DNA of 64,000 nucleotides from Natronosalvus caseinilyticus. GTDB taxonomy: Archaea; Halobacteriota; Halobacteria; Halobacteriales; Natrialbaceae. This document shows, in pieces, positions 37,921-46,834 of this stretch (positions within the stretch are counted from its first letter, which is position 1; every line of letters begins with the position of its first letter). The position numbers and the translations under genes are program-made. The stretch spans positions 124,001 to 188,000 of the forward strand of contig NZ_CP071596.1 of NCBI RefSeq assembly GCF_017357105.1. The letters run 5' to 3'. The notes below the pieces were generated by a model. That model had not been told where the DNA came from. It worked only from the letters and a program-made list of their open reading frames with translations, and did not search any database.

Positions 37921-38050
37921 ACGGATCGGTACGGGACGAGTGCCACTGTGCCTGTCGATCAGGCAGACTCAACTGTCATCGTCGTCGATACCGTCACCGT
38001 CGGTTCCCCGTCACCGTCGCCGACACTGACATCACCACCGCCCGACGTCC

Positions 38051-39007
38051 TCACACCACCCGGTTCGTGAACGTCTCGCCAGCCTCGAGTCGACGGACGT
38101 TCTCCCGGACCAGGCCGGCGATGTCCCGGTAGTAATCGACGGTGAACGCTGCGGAGTGGGGCGTCACGATCACCTCGTCCATCGCCCAGAGGGGCGAGTC
38201 GGACGGGAGCGGTTCGGTCTCGAACACGTCGAGGGCCGCTCCCGCCACTTTGTTCGCCTCGAGCGCGTCGACGAGCGCCGATTCGTCGACGACTGGGCCG
38301 CGACCGACGTTGACGACGTAGGCGTCCTCGTCCATGGCCTCGAAGACAGCGGCGTCGAGCAGGCCGCGCGTCTCGTCGGTCAGCGGGAGCGTCGAGACGA
38401 CGAAGTCGACACCGGAGACGGCCTCGAGCAAAGCGTCGGTCGTGTATATCTCGTCGAATCCGGGGACGTCTTCGGGGGTGCGACGGACGCCGCGCATCGA
38501 GACGTCCAGGGAGCCGGCGACTTCGGCGACGCCCCGACCGAGAGTGCCGGTGCCGACGACGCAGGCCGTCGTTCCGGGCAAGGTGAACGCCTCGTTCCAG
38601 TCTGGTTGGGTCCACTCCCGGCGCTGCTGGTTGGCCACGTGGCGGTGCAGCCGTCGGGAGAACGCCAGCAGGTAGCCGGCCACCGTCTCGCCGACCGTTC
38701 GGTCGTGGATGCCAGTGCTGTTGGTGAGGACCACGCCTACGCGCTCGAAGTCGTCCATCGGGAAGCGGTCGACGCCCGCCTGAATCGAGTGAACCCACTC
38801 GAGGTCGGTGAACCATTTCCGGTGCTCGAAGGTGACGACGGCATCGCAGTCGACGTCGTCGCGGTTCTCGTCCGCGACGAGCGAGACCGTCACGGGGAGG
38901 TCCTCGAGCGTTTCGATCAGTTCCTCGGGTGGAAACACCGTCGAGACGGACTCGTGGACGCCGAGGTGCTCGAGGTCGATCTCGGGCGCGGCATCGAAAT
39001 CAGCCAT
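38051..39007 (-). CDS. D-2-hydroxyacid dehydrogenase family protein
   Basis: The 318-residue NAD(P)-dependent dehydrogenase has the Rossmann motif VGTGTLGRGVAEVA (near 144), the substrate-domain HSIQAGVDRFP (near 82), the conserved Arg region VGRGPVVDESALVDAL (near 240), the catalytic Glu region DVFETEPLP (near 268) and the closing His stretch VTPHSAAFT (near 290). Members reduce 2-keto acids such as hydroxypyruvate, glyoxylate or 2-ketoisocaproate; the precise substrate is open. The ATG at 39007 fits. The longer frame is not conserved in character. Confidence 0.93.
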   Translation of the reverse strand: MADFDAAPEIDLEHLGVHESVSTVFPPEELIETLEDLPVTVSLVADENRDDVDCDAVVTFEHRKWFTDLEWVHSIQAGVDRFPMDDFERVGVVLTNSTGIHDRTVGETVAGYLLAFSRRLHRHVANQQRREWTQPDWNEAFTLPGTTACVVGTGTLGRGVAEVAGSLDVSMRGVRRTPEDVPGFDEIYTTDALLEAVSGVDFVVSTLPLTDETRGLLDAAVFEAMDEDAYVVNVGRGPVVDESALVDALEANKVAGAALDVFETEPLPSDSPLWAMDEVIVTPHSAAFTVDYYRDIAGLVRENVRRLEAGETFTNRVV

Positions 39008-39158
39008 GACTGGCGGTACGGACGACTGGTAGTTCAACGTTCCTGCAGCGAGTAGGAGTGGGCGGCTCGGGATAGCATCCCTCGTCACACGGGGCTCGGT
39101 GGGGGTAACTCCTCGTCACCGCCGCCCGCTCGTCGATACGAGTCGAGCGGCTTTCGGT

Positions 39159-40544
39159 CTATCGTTTCTCCTGCCAGGCTGCGAGTTCGCGCGCCTCCTC
39201 GACGAGGGCCGTGACGTCGTCGGACTCGAGGATACCGCGCTCGGAAACGAGTTCGTAGACGCACTCGGCGGGTGTCACGTCGAAGGTCGGGTTGGCGACG
39301 TCGATCTCGGCGTCGCCGTCGTAAACGTCGTTCTTCGAGCCGGACTCGAGGGCGACATCCTCGCGCGTCGATACCTTGTCGCTCGCGGCGACGACCGTCA
39401 CGGGGATCCCTTCGTGAGCGGCCGCGAGCGCCAGTCCCCTGGTGCCGGTCTTGTTGACGACGGCGCCATCGGGGCGAATGGTGTCGGCCCCGACGACCAC
39501 CCGGTCGATCGATTCGCGCGAGAGGAGCGACGCCGCGGCGGCGTCGGTGTGCAGCGTCACGGGGCGCTCGTCGGCCAGCGACTCGGCGACGTCGACACCC
39601 TCGAGTCCGGGCCGAGATTCGGCGACGTAGACGCGACTCGCGTCGCTCGCTCGAATCGCCTCGAGCACGGTGCCCGACCGCGAGAGCGTCATCACGGTCT
39701 CGGCCCCATCGAGGCGCTGGCTCGCCCGCGTTGCGGCCTCGTCGTCGGCGGTCACGGCGCGCTCGAGGACGGCGGTGGTCGCCTCGAGGACGGTGGCGGC
39801 GTCCGGGGTCGGGGTTTCGTCCTCGCTCGCCGCGTCACCCTCGTCGCCTTCTCGACTGGCCTCGAGCGCCGTCCCCATCGCCCGATCGACCCGGTTGCGG
39901 AGGACCGCCATCGACGGTCGGGCCTCGAGCAGTCGGTCGGCGAGGGCGGCGAGTTCGTCCCACTCCTCGTCGCGAGCGGGCGTCCGTCCGTCGTTCTCGA
40001 GTGCGTCGTCCGCACGCTCGGCAACGAGCAGTCCCGCCCGGTCTCGCAGGACCTCGAGGCCCCGGATCGAGAGCCACGCAGCGCCGTGGTCGGCGTCAGC
40101 GGTGATCGAACGCACAGTCGGCGCCACTCGCTCGTAGGCCGCCCAGAGGCCGGGAACCGTCTCGAACTCGCCTGTGAGAATCGCCGTCGGGTGTGCCCAC
40201 TCGTGGGCGTCGTGTTCCTCGCTCGGGTCGACCTCGCGGGCGTCGCAGTCGAACAGGTAGGGGTGAACCACCCACTCTCGGCCGATCTCGGCGTCGGTCA
40301 CCTCGAGCGGGCGACCCGATCGAACGAGCGTGCAGGCGTCTTCGAGGCCGGTTTCCTCGGCGATTTCCCGTGTCACCTGCGCGTCGGGGTCGCCCTCCGC
40401 GAAGCCGGAGACGGCGCCCCAGGTTCCAGTGTAGGTACCGACGGCGTCGCTCCGGCGCGCCAGCAGGATCTCGCCGGCGTTTCGGAGAAAGGCGGTGACG
40501 ACGTGACTCGGTTCCGGTCCGTCGTCGTTCGTCGAATCGGTCAT
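39159..40544 (-). CDS. Nudix hydrolase fused to eIF-2B alpha/beta/delta-like domain
   Basis: The 461-residue protein joins two domains. Residues about 12-150 are a Nudix hydrolase with the box GFAEGDPDAQVTREIAEETG (near 48-67). Residues about 195-455 match the eIF-2B alpha/beta/delta superfamily, which in Archaea also includes ribose-1,5-bisphosphate isomerase and methylthioribose-1-phosphate isomerase (VGADTIRPDGAVVNKTGTRGLALAA near 375 and PVTVVAASDKV). The pairing suggests that the Nudix part generates or removes a phosphorylated metabolite related to the isomerase part, possibly in the AMP-recycling pathway. The exact reaction is unknown. Confidence 0.88.
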   Translation of the reverse strand: MTDSTNDDGPEPSHVVTAFLRNAGEILLARRSDAVGTYTGTWGAVSGFAEGDPDAQVTREIAEETGLEDACTLVRSGRPLEVTDAEIGREWVVHPYLFDCDAREVDPSEEHDAHEWAHPTAILTGEFETVPGLWAAYERVAPTVRSITADADHGAAWLSIRGLEVLRDRAGLLVAERADDALENDGRTPARDEEWDELAALADRLLEARPSMAVLRNRVDRAMGTALEASREGDEGDAASEDETPTPDAATVLEATTAVLERAVTADDEAATRASQRLDGAETVMTLSRSGTVLEAIRASDASRVYVAESRPGLEGVDVAESLADERPVTLHTDAAAASLLSRESIDRVVVGADTIRPDGAVVNKTGTRGLALAAAHEGIPVTVVAASDKVSTREDVALESGSKNDVYDGDAEIDVANPTFDVTPAECVYELVSERGILESDDVTALVEEARELAAWQEKR

Positions 40545-40612
40545 GCGAAAAACGAGGCGCGCTCGCGGGGTAGCGTTTTCGGATGCCGGTACCCATGGCC
40601 GTCACCGACCCC

Positions 40613-41182
40613 TCAGTTGCCGTCGCCGTACTCGTACTCCTCGGGATCCTCGACGCCCTCGGTTCGCGAGCCGACCCAGGCACCCAGCGAGAGGCCGTAC
40701 ACCAGGTGACCGGCGTGAAACAGCGCGAGTTCGTCCGACTCGAGTCGAATGTCGAGGATTTCCTTCAGCATGACCTGCGAGCCGAACGCCGACAGCGCCA
40801 TGCCGTACACCGCACCCCAGACGAGGCCACGCTGTTCGGGTTCGATAGCCCGGTCGGCGTCGTACAGCGAGAACAGTGCGCCGAAGAGCGCGCCCGCCTG
40901 GATTCCGTAGACGAAGTGCAAGACGAGGCCGGCGACCGGGTGGTCGCTCGGATCGTCGCCGGTCACGTACCGGGACCAGAAGTTCGCCGACGGCGGCAGC
41001 GAGCGCAGGATCGGCAGGCGGAAGGCGGTCATGATCAGCGTCGCGACGAAGCCGGCCTGGACGCCTCGAGCAACGGCGTCGGCGACGTGATACTCGCGCG
41101 GGCGGTCGTCCGACTCACTCGAGCGACCCTCGGTCTCGGCGATCGAACGCAGGCGTCGGAGGCTGTCGGCGATGGGAGTCAC
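40613..41182 (-). CDS. Membrane protein of unknown function
   Basis: The 189-residue protein has a charged N-terminus of about 35 residues and four hydrophobic segments (GVQAGFVATLIMTAFRL near 40; VAGLVLHFVYGIQAGALFGALF near 85; LVWGAVYGMALSAFG near 120; LFHAGHLVYGLSLGAWVG near 155), with a small acidic C-terminal tail. It resembles uncharacterised haloarchaeal membrane proteins. No functional motif is visible. It diverges from cofE (160 bases between starts). Confidence 0.75.
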   Translation of the reverse strand: MTPIADSLRRLRSIAETEGRSSESDDRPREYHVADAVARGVQAGFVATLIMTAFRLPILRSLPPSANFWSRYVTGDDPSDHPVAGLVLHFVYGIQAGALFGALFSLYDADRAIEPEQRGLVWGAVYGMALSAFGSQVMLKEILDIRLESDELALFHAGHLVYGLSLGAWVGSRTEGVEDPEEYEYGDGN

Positions 41183-41342
41183 GGTGTCGACCGTACCACG
41201 ATCACGGCCTTAACCCCTCGGCGCGCACCTTCCGACACCGGTCACCGGGCGCAGCGCACCGGCTCTCGACGGCGACGGGACGTCGTCGGAGACGGTAGCC
41301 GGTGACGGTGCGTTTTTCACCCTCCTGACCCACCCCTCGAGT

Positions 41343-42113
41343 ATGGAACTCAACGCGGTGCCGGATCTCCCCGAGATCCGCCCCGGCGACGACCTGGCGG
41401 AACTCGTCGCCGACCGGGCCGACCTCGAGGCCGGCGACGTGCTGACGGTGGCGAGCACGGTCGTCTCGAAGGCCGAGGGTCGAGCGGCGGACCTCGCCGA
41501 CTTTCCAGCGGGCCCGCGCGCTCGAGAGATCGCGGCGCGGATAGAGGAAATCGCCGGCGAGGAGAAAGATCCCCGGTTCGCCCAGGCGGTCCTCGAGGAG
41601 AGCACGGAACTCGTGATGGAGGCGCCCTTCCTGCTGACCGAGACGCGCTTCGGTCACGTCTGCGTGAACGCGGGGATCGATCGCTCGAACGTCCCGGATC
41701 ACGACCTGCTCCTGTTGCCGAAGCGACCGGCCGCGAGCGCCGAGCGGATTCGAAACGGGTTGCTCGAGCGCGGGACCGAAGACGTCGCCGTGATCGTCAC
41801 CGACACCTGCGGGCGGCCGTTTCGTCACGGTCAGCGCGGCGTCGCCCTGGGCTGGGACGGCATGCCCGCGAGTCGCGACTGGCGTGGCGAGCACGACCGC
41901 GACGGCCGCGAACTGGGCGTCACCGTTCAGTCCGTCGTCGACGAACTCGCGTCGGCGGCGAACCTCGTGACCGGCGAGGGGGCGGACGGGACGCCAGCGG
42001 TCGTCGTCCACGACTGGGACTTCGGCAACCACGAGGGAAGCGACGCGCTCTTTCGTGACCTCGAGGGGGACTTCGTTCGCCAGGCGTTGCGGGAGTGGAG
42101 GTACGACGGCTGA
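41343..42113 (+). CDS. cofE: Coenzyme F420-0:L-glutamate ligase
   Basis: CofE uses GTP to add gamma-linked L-glutamates to the F420-0 core. The 256-residue protein has the FbiB/CofE signature: DVLTVASTVVSKAEGR near residue 35, VNAGIDRSNVPDHDLLLLP near 113, VIVTDTCGRPFRHGQRGVALGWDG near 150 and ADGTPAVVVHDW near 220. Haloarchaea make F420 with polyglutamate tails. The gene ends in TGATG and overlaps the start of the Mer-type gene, so the two are translationally coupled and link F420 tail synthesis with an F420-dependent enzyme. Confidence 0.96.
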   Translation: MELNAVPDLPEIRPGDDLAELVADRADLEAGDVLTVASTVVSKAEGRAADLADFPAGPRAREIAARIEEIAGEEKDPRFAQAVLEESTELVMEAPFLLTETRFGHVCVNAGIDRSNVPDHDLLLLPKRPAASAERIRNGLLERGTEDVAVIVTDTCGRPFRHGQRGVALGWDGMPASRDWRGEHDRDGRELGVTVQSVVDELASAANLVTGEGADGTPAVVVHDWDFGNHEGSDALFRDLEGDFVRQALREWRYDG

Positions 42114-43192
42114 TGACGGCCGAGAACTCCGCCTCGAGCGAAGCGAGCGACGCGAACGATTCGAGCGATTCGATTGACTCGACCGGCGCGAGCGACGCGA
42201 GCGACTCGAGTCCCACCTGGGGAATCGAGCTCACCCCCGAACACCCGCCGGACCGGATCGCCGACCTCGCGGCCATCGCCGAAACCGAGGGCTTCGACGT
42301 CGCGTTCTCGAGCAGCCACTACTTCAACCGGGATCCGTTCGTGTCGCTCTCGCGGATGGCCGAGCGGACCGACTCGATCGCCCTCGGTCCCGGCGTCGTC
42401 AACCCGTTCCAGGACCATCCGGTGACGCTCGCGGCCCGAATGGCGACGATCGACGAGGTGTCGGGCGGTCGGGCCGTTTACGGCATCGGTGCCGGCGACC
42501 GCTCGGCGCTGTCGAACCTCGGCTTCGAGCACGACCGCCCCCTCCGTCGCGTTCTCGAGGCATTCACCGTGGCACGAGACCTCTGGGCCGGCGAGACCGT
42601 CACCCACGACGGGACGTTCACCGCCCAGGACGCCTCGCTCAACCTCGAGCCGACTGAGATCCCGGTCTACGTCGGTGCCCAGGGCCCTCACATGCTCCGC
42701 ATGAGCGCGAAACACGCCGATGGCGTGCTCGTCAACGCCTCCCACCCGCGCGACCTCGAGTGGGCCGCCAACCAGGTCGAGATCGGCCTCGCGGACCGCC
42801 CCGACGACCGCGGCCCGTTCGAAGCGCTCGCGTTCTCGAGCGTGAGCGTCGCCGACGAGGAGGTCGCGGCGCGGGAGGCCGCCCGTCCGCCGGTCGCGTT
42901 CATCGCCGGCGGCGCCGCACCGCCCGTGATCGAGCGTCACGGGCTCGACGAGGCGGCGGTGGAGACGGTTGGCGGCCACCTCGAGGCCGGCGACCTCTCG
43001 GCGGCGTTCGAGGCCGTCACCCCCGCGATGATCGACGCGTTCGCCGTCGCCGGAACCCCCGAGACGGTGGCCGACCGGTTCGAGGCGATCCTCGAGTTCG
43101 TCGATGGCATCGTCGTCGGGTCGCCGCTGGGGCCGGACCTCGAGGTGGCGGTCGAGCAGGCGGCGTGGGCGCTCGAGCAGGCGCAGGCGTAA
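42113..43192 (+). CDS. mer: F420-dependent methylenetetrahydromethanopterin reductase-type (Mer-like) protein
   Basis: The 359-residue protein belongs to the bacterial-luciferase-like F420-dependent family, closest by motif to Mer: WGIELTPEHPPDRIADLAAIAETEGFDVAFSSSHY at its start, LGPGVVNPFQDHPVTLAARMATIDEVSGGR near 105, GIGAGDRSAL near 130, and PVYVGAQGPHMLRMS near 187. In haloarchaea, which lack methanogenesis, Mer homologues are thought to reduce methylene-tetrahydrofolate. The first 35 residues are a Ser/Asp-rich low-complexity leader not present in methanogen Mer. The ATG at 42113 overlaps the cofE stop codon. Confidence 0.88.
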   Translation: MTAENSASSEASDANDSSDSIDSTGASDASDSSPTWGIELTPEHPPDRIADLAAIAETEGFDVAFSSSHYFNRDPFVSLSRMAERTDSIALGPGVVNPFQDHPVTLAARMATIDEVSGGRAVYGIGAGDRSALSNLGFEHDRPLRRVLEAFTVARDLWAGETVTHDGTFTAQDASLNLEPTEIPVYVGAQGPHMLRMSAKHADGVLVNASHPRDLEWAANQVEIGLADRPDDRGPFEALAFSSVSVADEEVAAREAARPPVAFIAGGAAPPVIERHGLDEAAVETVGGHLEAGDLSAAFEAVTPAMIDAFAVAGTPETVADRFEAILEFVDGIVVGSPLGPDLEVAVEQAAWALEQAQA

Positions 43193-43240
43193 GACGGGCG
43201 ACCGGGCCAGAAACAACTTGGTGACCGGGCCGGAAACGAC

Positions 43241-43435
43241 CTACTCGAGCGAGAAGAGACTACCCAGTCCGCCGAGGGTGAGTACGCCGAAGACGCCCAT
43301 GCTGAAGGCGACCAAGATCGCCCCGATCAGTAAGAGGAGGGGAGCGAGCCCCTCGCCGGTGGCGACGTTCGAGAACAGGTTGATCATTTCGATCAGGTTG
43401 CTGACGATCGGATCGAGGAACGGAACGGAAGCCAT
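43241..43435 (-). CDS. Small membrane protein of unknown function
   Basis: The 64-residue protein has an amphipathic N-terminal segment (VSNLIEMINLFSNVATG) and one clear hydrophobic helix (APLLLLIGAILVAFSMGVFGVLTLGGLG). It converges with the mer-like gene and carries no known motif. The ATG at 43435 is the only sensible start. Similar short one- or two-helix proteins are common in haloarchaea. Confidence 0.6.
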   Translation of the reverse strand: MASVPFLDPIVSNLIEMINLFSNVATGEGLAPLLLLIGAILVAFSMGVFGVLTLGGLGSLFSLE

Positions 43436-43652
43436 GTACGACGATTGTTAGCGATGGTACTTGGCGATATCGGTCTGGTCGATAGTCGACCGGATCTGAG
43501 CGATCGGTGTCGCTCGAGGTACGTCGTCTATCGTCGGCTCTGGCCAGGGTTCGGACTCGAATTCGAACCCGGCTCCAGAACTGCGCTCGTCGGCGTTCCA
43601 GTCACGAGCATCGAGTCGATGGTCTGGGAACGGCGATTCGGCTTCGACAAAC

Positions 43653-43660
43653 AATATAAA
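43653..43660 (+). promoter_or_regulatory. TATA element of the zinc-ribbon protein gene
   Basis: AATATAAA is centred 28 bases before the GTG at 43685 and decides the start of the downstream gene against the longer frame. Confidence 0.65.
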
Positions 43661-43684
43661 CCCCGGGCGTTTGTATCGGTACGC

Positions 43685-44059
43685 GTGACCGAGGACAGCC
43701 GACTCACCGACTACGTCCAGGACGAGGGGTCGTCCGCGGCGGCGGACACCGCGGAAGCGAGGACCGAAGAGGCAGGTGTCGCGGAAACTGATACCGAGGA
43801 GGCAGATGCCGCGAAAGTGGATACTGAGGAAGCGAGTACCGAGGAAAAAGCCGCCGCCATCTCGTTGGACGAAACACCTGCCTCGAGCGCCCAGAACACG
43901 GTCGAGGCGGACGAATCCGACCTGTCGTCGAGCGACCACGACGCCGGCCTCTCGACGTACGCCTGGGGAACCTACACCTGCAATCGCTGTGACTCGAGTG
44001 TCGACCGGGTCTGGCGAGACGACGGAGACCTGGCGTGTCCGTCGTGTAAGGAGTGGTGA
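43685..44059 (+). CDS. Acidic protein with C-terminal zinc ribbon (haloarchaeal conserved)
   Basis: The 124-residue protein begins with a short conserved segment (TEDSRLTDYVQDE), continues with a long Glu/Ala/Asp/Thr-rich region with repeats of the type EEAxxAxxDT, and ends with the conserved block LSTYAWGTYTCNRCDSSVDRVW...LACPSCKEW, a four-Cys zinc ribbon. The acidic middle is repetitive and probably disordered. The start is GTG at 43685, fixed by the TATA element 28 bases upstream. The longer frame upstream contains no conserved sequence. The function is unknown. Confidence 0.75.
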   Translation: MTEDSRLTDYVQDEGSSAAADTAEARTEEAGVAETDTEEADAAKVDTEEASTEEKAAAISLDETPASSAQNTVEADESDLSSSDHDAGLSTYAWGTYTCNRCDSSVDRVWRDDGDLACPSCKEW

Positions 44060-44182
44060 TCGGCGCGGAGATTGTGGCTCTACGGCCCTGCTCGAGGCCG
44101 ATTGTGGTCAAAATCGACGAGAAAACGATCGACCGTCCCCTCCAGAAGCTTTATGCTTCCGTCCTCACTTAGTACGAATGCA

Positions 44183-44377
44183 ATGGCGAAAGGTACGGTC
44201 GCATTCTTCAACGACACTGGCGGATACGGATTCATCGAAACTGACGACGCGGACGACGACGTGTTCTTCCACATGGAAGACGTTGGCGGTCCTGACCTCG
44301 AGGAGGGGCAGGAAGTCGAGTTCGACATCGAGCAGGCCGACAAAGGCCCGCGCGCGACGAATCTCGAGAGACTCTGA
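44183..44377 (+). CDS. cspA: Cold-shock domain protein CspA, second copy
   Basis: The 64-residue cold-shock domain is nearly identical to the copy at 34225-34419. Differences are concentrated in residues 5-19 (TVAFF vs NVDFF, IET vs IST) and in the QEVE/TDIE loop and the last four residues. The RNP motifs GGYGFIET and DVFFHMED are intact. The promoter (CTTTATGC at 44149-44156) is separate. Two paralogues in one 10-kb stretch suggest a local duplication with some divergence. Confidence 0.95.
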   Translation: MAKGTVAFFNDTGGYGFIETDDADDDVFFHMEDVGGPDLEEGQEVEFDIEQADKGPRATNLERL

Positions 44378-44651
44378 GTCAGTCGAGCCAGACGGAGGTA
44401 TCGTTTTCTGATCGTTACGACGTGAGTGCCGACAGCGTCGTCGGTCGGTCGCGGGCAGGTACAACTATTTCCCGCTGGCAATCCGAGAGTCTAGCACTAC
44501 CATCCAGCCGTCCGGGCGTCGTCGACCGCCCCTCGACGGACCCGGCATACCTGAAAGACACAAAACATATGTCGATCAATCGCACAAGGAGCACTATCCA
44601 CTGTGTATCCAGGGTATGCCCGCTACGCTGGCCTCCAGACACGCAGCCACT

Positions 44652-45641
44652 ATGACCGACGCCAATCCTTCATCCCAGCCGGAGACGACGAATCAGCTCG
44701 GAACCATCGATCCACTCCCCATTGCAGCCGTCGCGGACCTCGTCGAGACGGTTCGAGAGAACGTGACGCGCGTGATCATCGGTCACGACGACGAGGTCGA
44801 CCACGTCATCACCACCATCCTCGCTCGCGGTCACGTGCTCCTCGACGACGTCCCCGGCGTCGGCAAGACGATGCTCGCCCGTTCGATCGCGCGCTCGATC
44901 GACTGTAGCTTCCGACGGGTCCAGTTTACGCCCGACCTTCTCCCCTCCGACATCACCGGCGTCAACGTCTTCAACCAGAAGACCCGCGAGTTCGAGTTCC
45001 AGCACGGCCCCGTCTTCGCGAACGTGGTCCTCGGCGACGAAATCAACCGCGCCCCGCCGAAGACTCAGTCGGCCCTGCTCGAGGCCATGGAGGAACGCCA
45101 GGTGACCGTCGACGGCGACACCCGCCCGCTGCCGAACCCGTTCGTCGTCATCGCCACCCAGAACGCCATCGAGCCCAATCGGACCTACGAACTCCCGTTC
45201 GCGGAGGTCGATCGCTTCATGAAGAAACTCTCGCTCGGCTACCCGAACACCGACGAGGAAGCCGAGATGCTCGGTCGCACGGTCGGCCACCACCCCATCG
45301 AGGGGCTCGAGCCAGTCACCGACCTCGAGTCGATCGTCCGCGCGCGCGAGACGGTGGCCAACGTCGCCGTCGAGCCCCCCGTCCGGGAGTACGCGAGCGA
45401 GCTGGCCGGCTACACCCGCGAGCACGCCCATATCGGCGCGAGCCCGCGCGGCACCATCGCCCTCCTGCGAGCGGCCCAGGCCCGTGCCGTACTCGACGAA
45501 CGAGAGTACGTCATCCCGGACGACATCCAGCACGAGGCGCCGTACGTCTTCGCCCACCGAATCAAGACGAGCGCGAACGGCCGCGAGACCGACGGTGCGG
45601 CCGTCGTCGAGGACGCCCTCGAGCACGTCCGCGTGCCATGA
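44652..45641 (+). CDS. MoxR-family AAA+ ATPase
   Basis: The 329-residue ATPase has Walker A DDVPGVGKTMLARS near residue 68, Walker B VVLGDEINRAPPKTQSALLEAMEE near 123, sensor VIATQNAIEPN near 165 and the C-terminal AAA lid. MoxR ATPases work with DUF58 (VWA-related) proteins in assembling or activating membrane or exported complexes. The gene is followed by DUF58 and transglutaminase genes with 4-base overlaps, so all three are translationally coupled. The ATG at 44652 (MTDANPS) is preferred; an in-frame ATG at 44616 is less likely. Confidence 0.94.
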   Translation: MTDANPSSQPETTNQLGTIDPLPIAAVADLVETVRENVTRVIIGHDDEVDHVITTILARGHVLLDDVPGVGKTMLARSIARSIDCSFRRVQFTPDLLPSDITGVNVFNQKTREFEFQHGPVFANVVLGDEINRAPPKTQSALLEAMEERQVTVDGDTRPLPNPFVVIATQNAIEPNRTYELPFAEVDRFMKKLSLGYPNTDEEAEMLGRTVGHHPIEGLEPVTDLESIVRARETVANVAVEPPVREYASELAGYTREHAHIGASPRGTIALLRAAQARAVLDEREYVIPDDIQHEAPYVFAHRIKTSANGRETDGAAVVEDALEHVRVP

Positions 45642-46834
45642 AACTCACGCGACGCGGCTGGGGGACCGTCGCCGTCGTCGGCTTCTGTCTCTGGATGGCG
45701 GCCAGTTTCGGCTCGCGAGCGCTCAACGCGGTGGTCGCGCCGCTGGCGTTCGTCCTCGTCGCCGGCGTGATCACGGCCGCGCGGGTCGACCGCCCGCACA
45801 TTCGCCGGGTTCCCACCGAAGAGGGATATCCGGGCGAGCGACGGACGGTCGAACTCACCGTCGACGTCGAGTCGCCGCTATCGGCCACCGTCCGCGACGA
45901 CCTCCCCGACGGCGTGTCCGCGGTCGACGACGGCAACGTCAGGGAGACGACCCTCGTCGACGGCAACTCGCTCACCTACGAAATCAACCTCGAGGGCCGC
46001 GGTATCCACGAAATCGGCCCAGTTACGGTCGTCGTCAGCGACGTCTTCGGACTCGTCGAGCAACGGTTCGAGTACGACCGGACCGGCGAGGTGCTGGTCT
46101 ATCCCCGGGTCCACGACCTCCGGGGCGGCGCGAAACACGACCTGCAACTGCTTCACGACGCCGTCGGCGCCTACGATCGCGAGGAGTTCGACCACCTCCG
46201 CGAGTACACCCGCGGCGACTCCCTTCGAGACATTCACTGGAAGTCCGCCGCCAAACGAGCCGACGACGAACTCGTCGTCAAGGAGTTCGTCGCCGACGGC
46301 CGCGTCGGCTCGGTCGACCTCGTTGGCGAGTGCATTCCCGGACGCGACGACGACCTCGCCACTGCCGTCGCCAGCGTGGCCACGTATCTGCTCAGGGAGG
46401 ACGTCGCCGTCGGCGTCTCGACCGTGGAGGGCACCCTCGAGGCCGACGCGGGCGAACGTCATCACCTCGAGATGCTGCGACAACTCGCCGTGGTCGGTCC
46501 CGGCGAACTCGACGACCGCGCTCGCCGGGAGGCGGACGTCCTGATCCAGGCGGACGCGTCGGGCGTCCTGGTGCTCGTCGATGGATACGAGATTCCGTTC
46601 GACCGGCTTCGCGGGCGTCACGGGCGTCGCGGCAGTGGGGTCGACGAGGGTTCGACCGGGTCGACGGCGATCGCTGCCGACGGGTCTGGCGGGTCCGGTG
46701 GCTCGAGCGCTGACAGGTCCGGTGGATTCGGCGCCCCCGGTGACTCCGATGGCTCCGGTGGACTACCTGACGCCGATGGCTCCGGTGCCTCCAGCGACGA
46801 CCTCGAGGAGCCTGGCACGGGGGTGTCGCCATGA
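45638..46834 (+). CDS. DUF58 domain protein
   Basis: The 398-residue protein has two hydrophobic N-terminal helices (about 8-28 and 31-48; VAVVGFCLWMAASFGS and VVAPLAFVLVAGVITAAR), a beta-rich region, and the conserved DUF58 core HLREYTRGDSLRDIHWKSAAKRADDELVV near residue 187. The C-terminal 60 residues are a Gly/Ser/Asp-rich repetitive tail. DUF58 proteins are VWA-related partners of MoxR ATPases. It overlaps both neighbours by 4 bases (45638-45641 and 46831-46834). Confidence 0.92.
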   Translation: MKLTRRGWGTVAVVGFCLWMAASFGSRALNAVVAPLAFVLVAGVITAARVDRPHIRRVPTEEGYPGERRTVELTVDVESPLSATVRDDLPDGVSAVDDGNVRETTLVDGNSLTYEINLEGRGIHEIGPVTVVVSDVFGLVEQRFEYDRTGEVLVYPRVHDLRGGAKHDLQLLHDAVGAYDREEFDHLREYTRGDSLRDIHWKSAAKRADDELVVKEFVADGRVGSVDLVGECIPGRDDDLATAVASVATYLLREDVAVGVSTVEGTLEADAGERHHLEMLRQLAVVGPGELDDRARREADVLIQADASGVLVLVDGYEIPFDRLRGRHGRRGSGVDEGSTGSTAIAADGSGGSGGSSADRSGGFGAPGDSDGSGGLPDADGSGASSDDLEEPGTGVSP

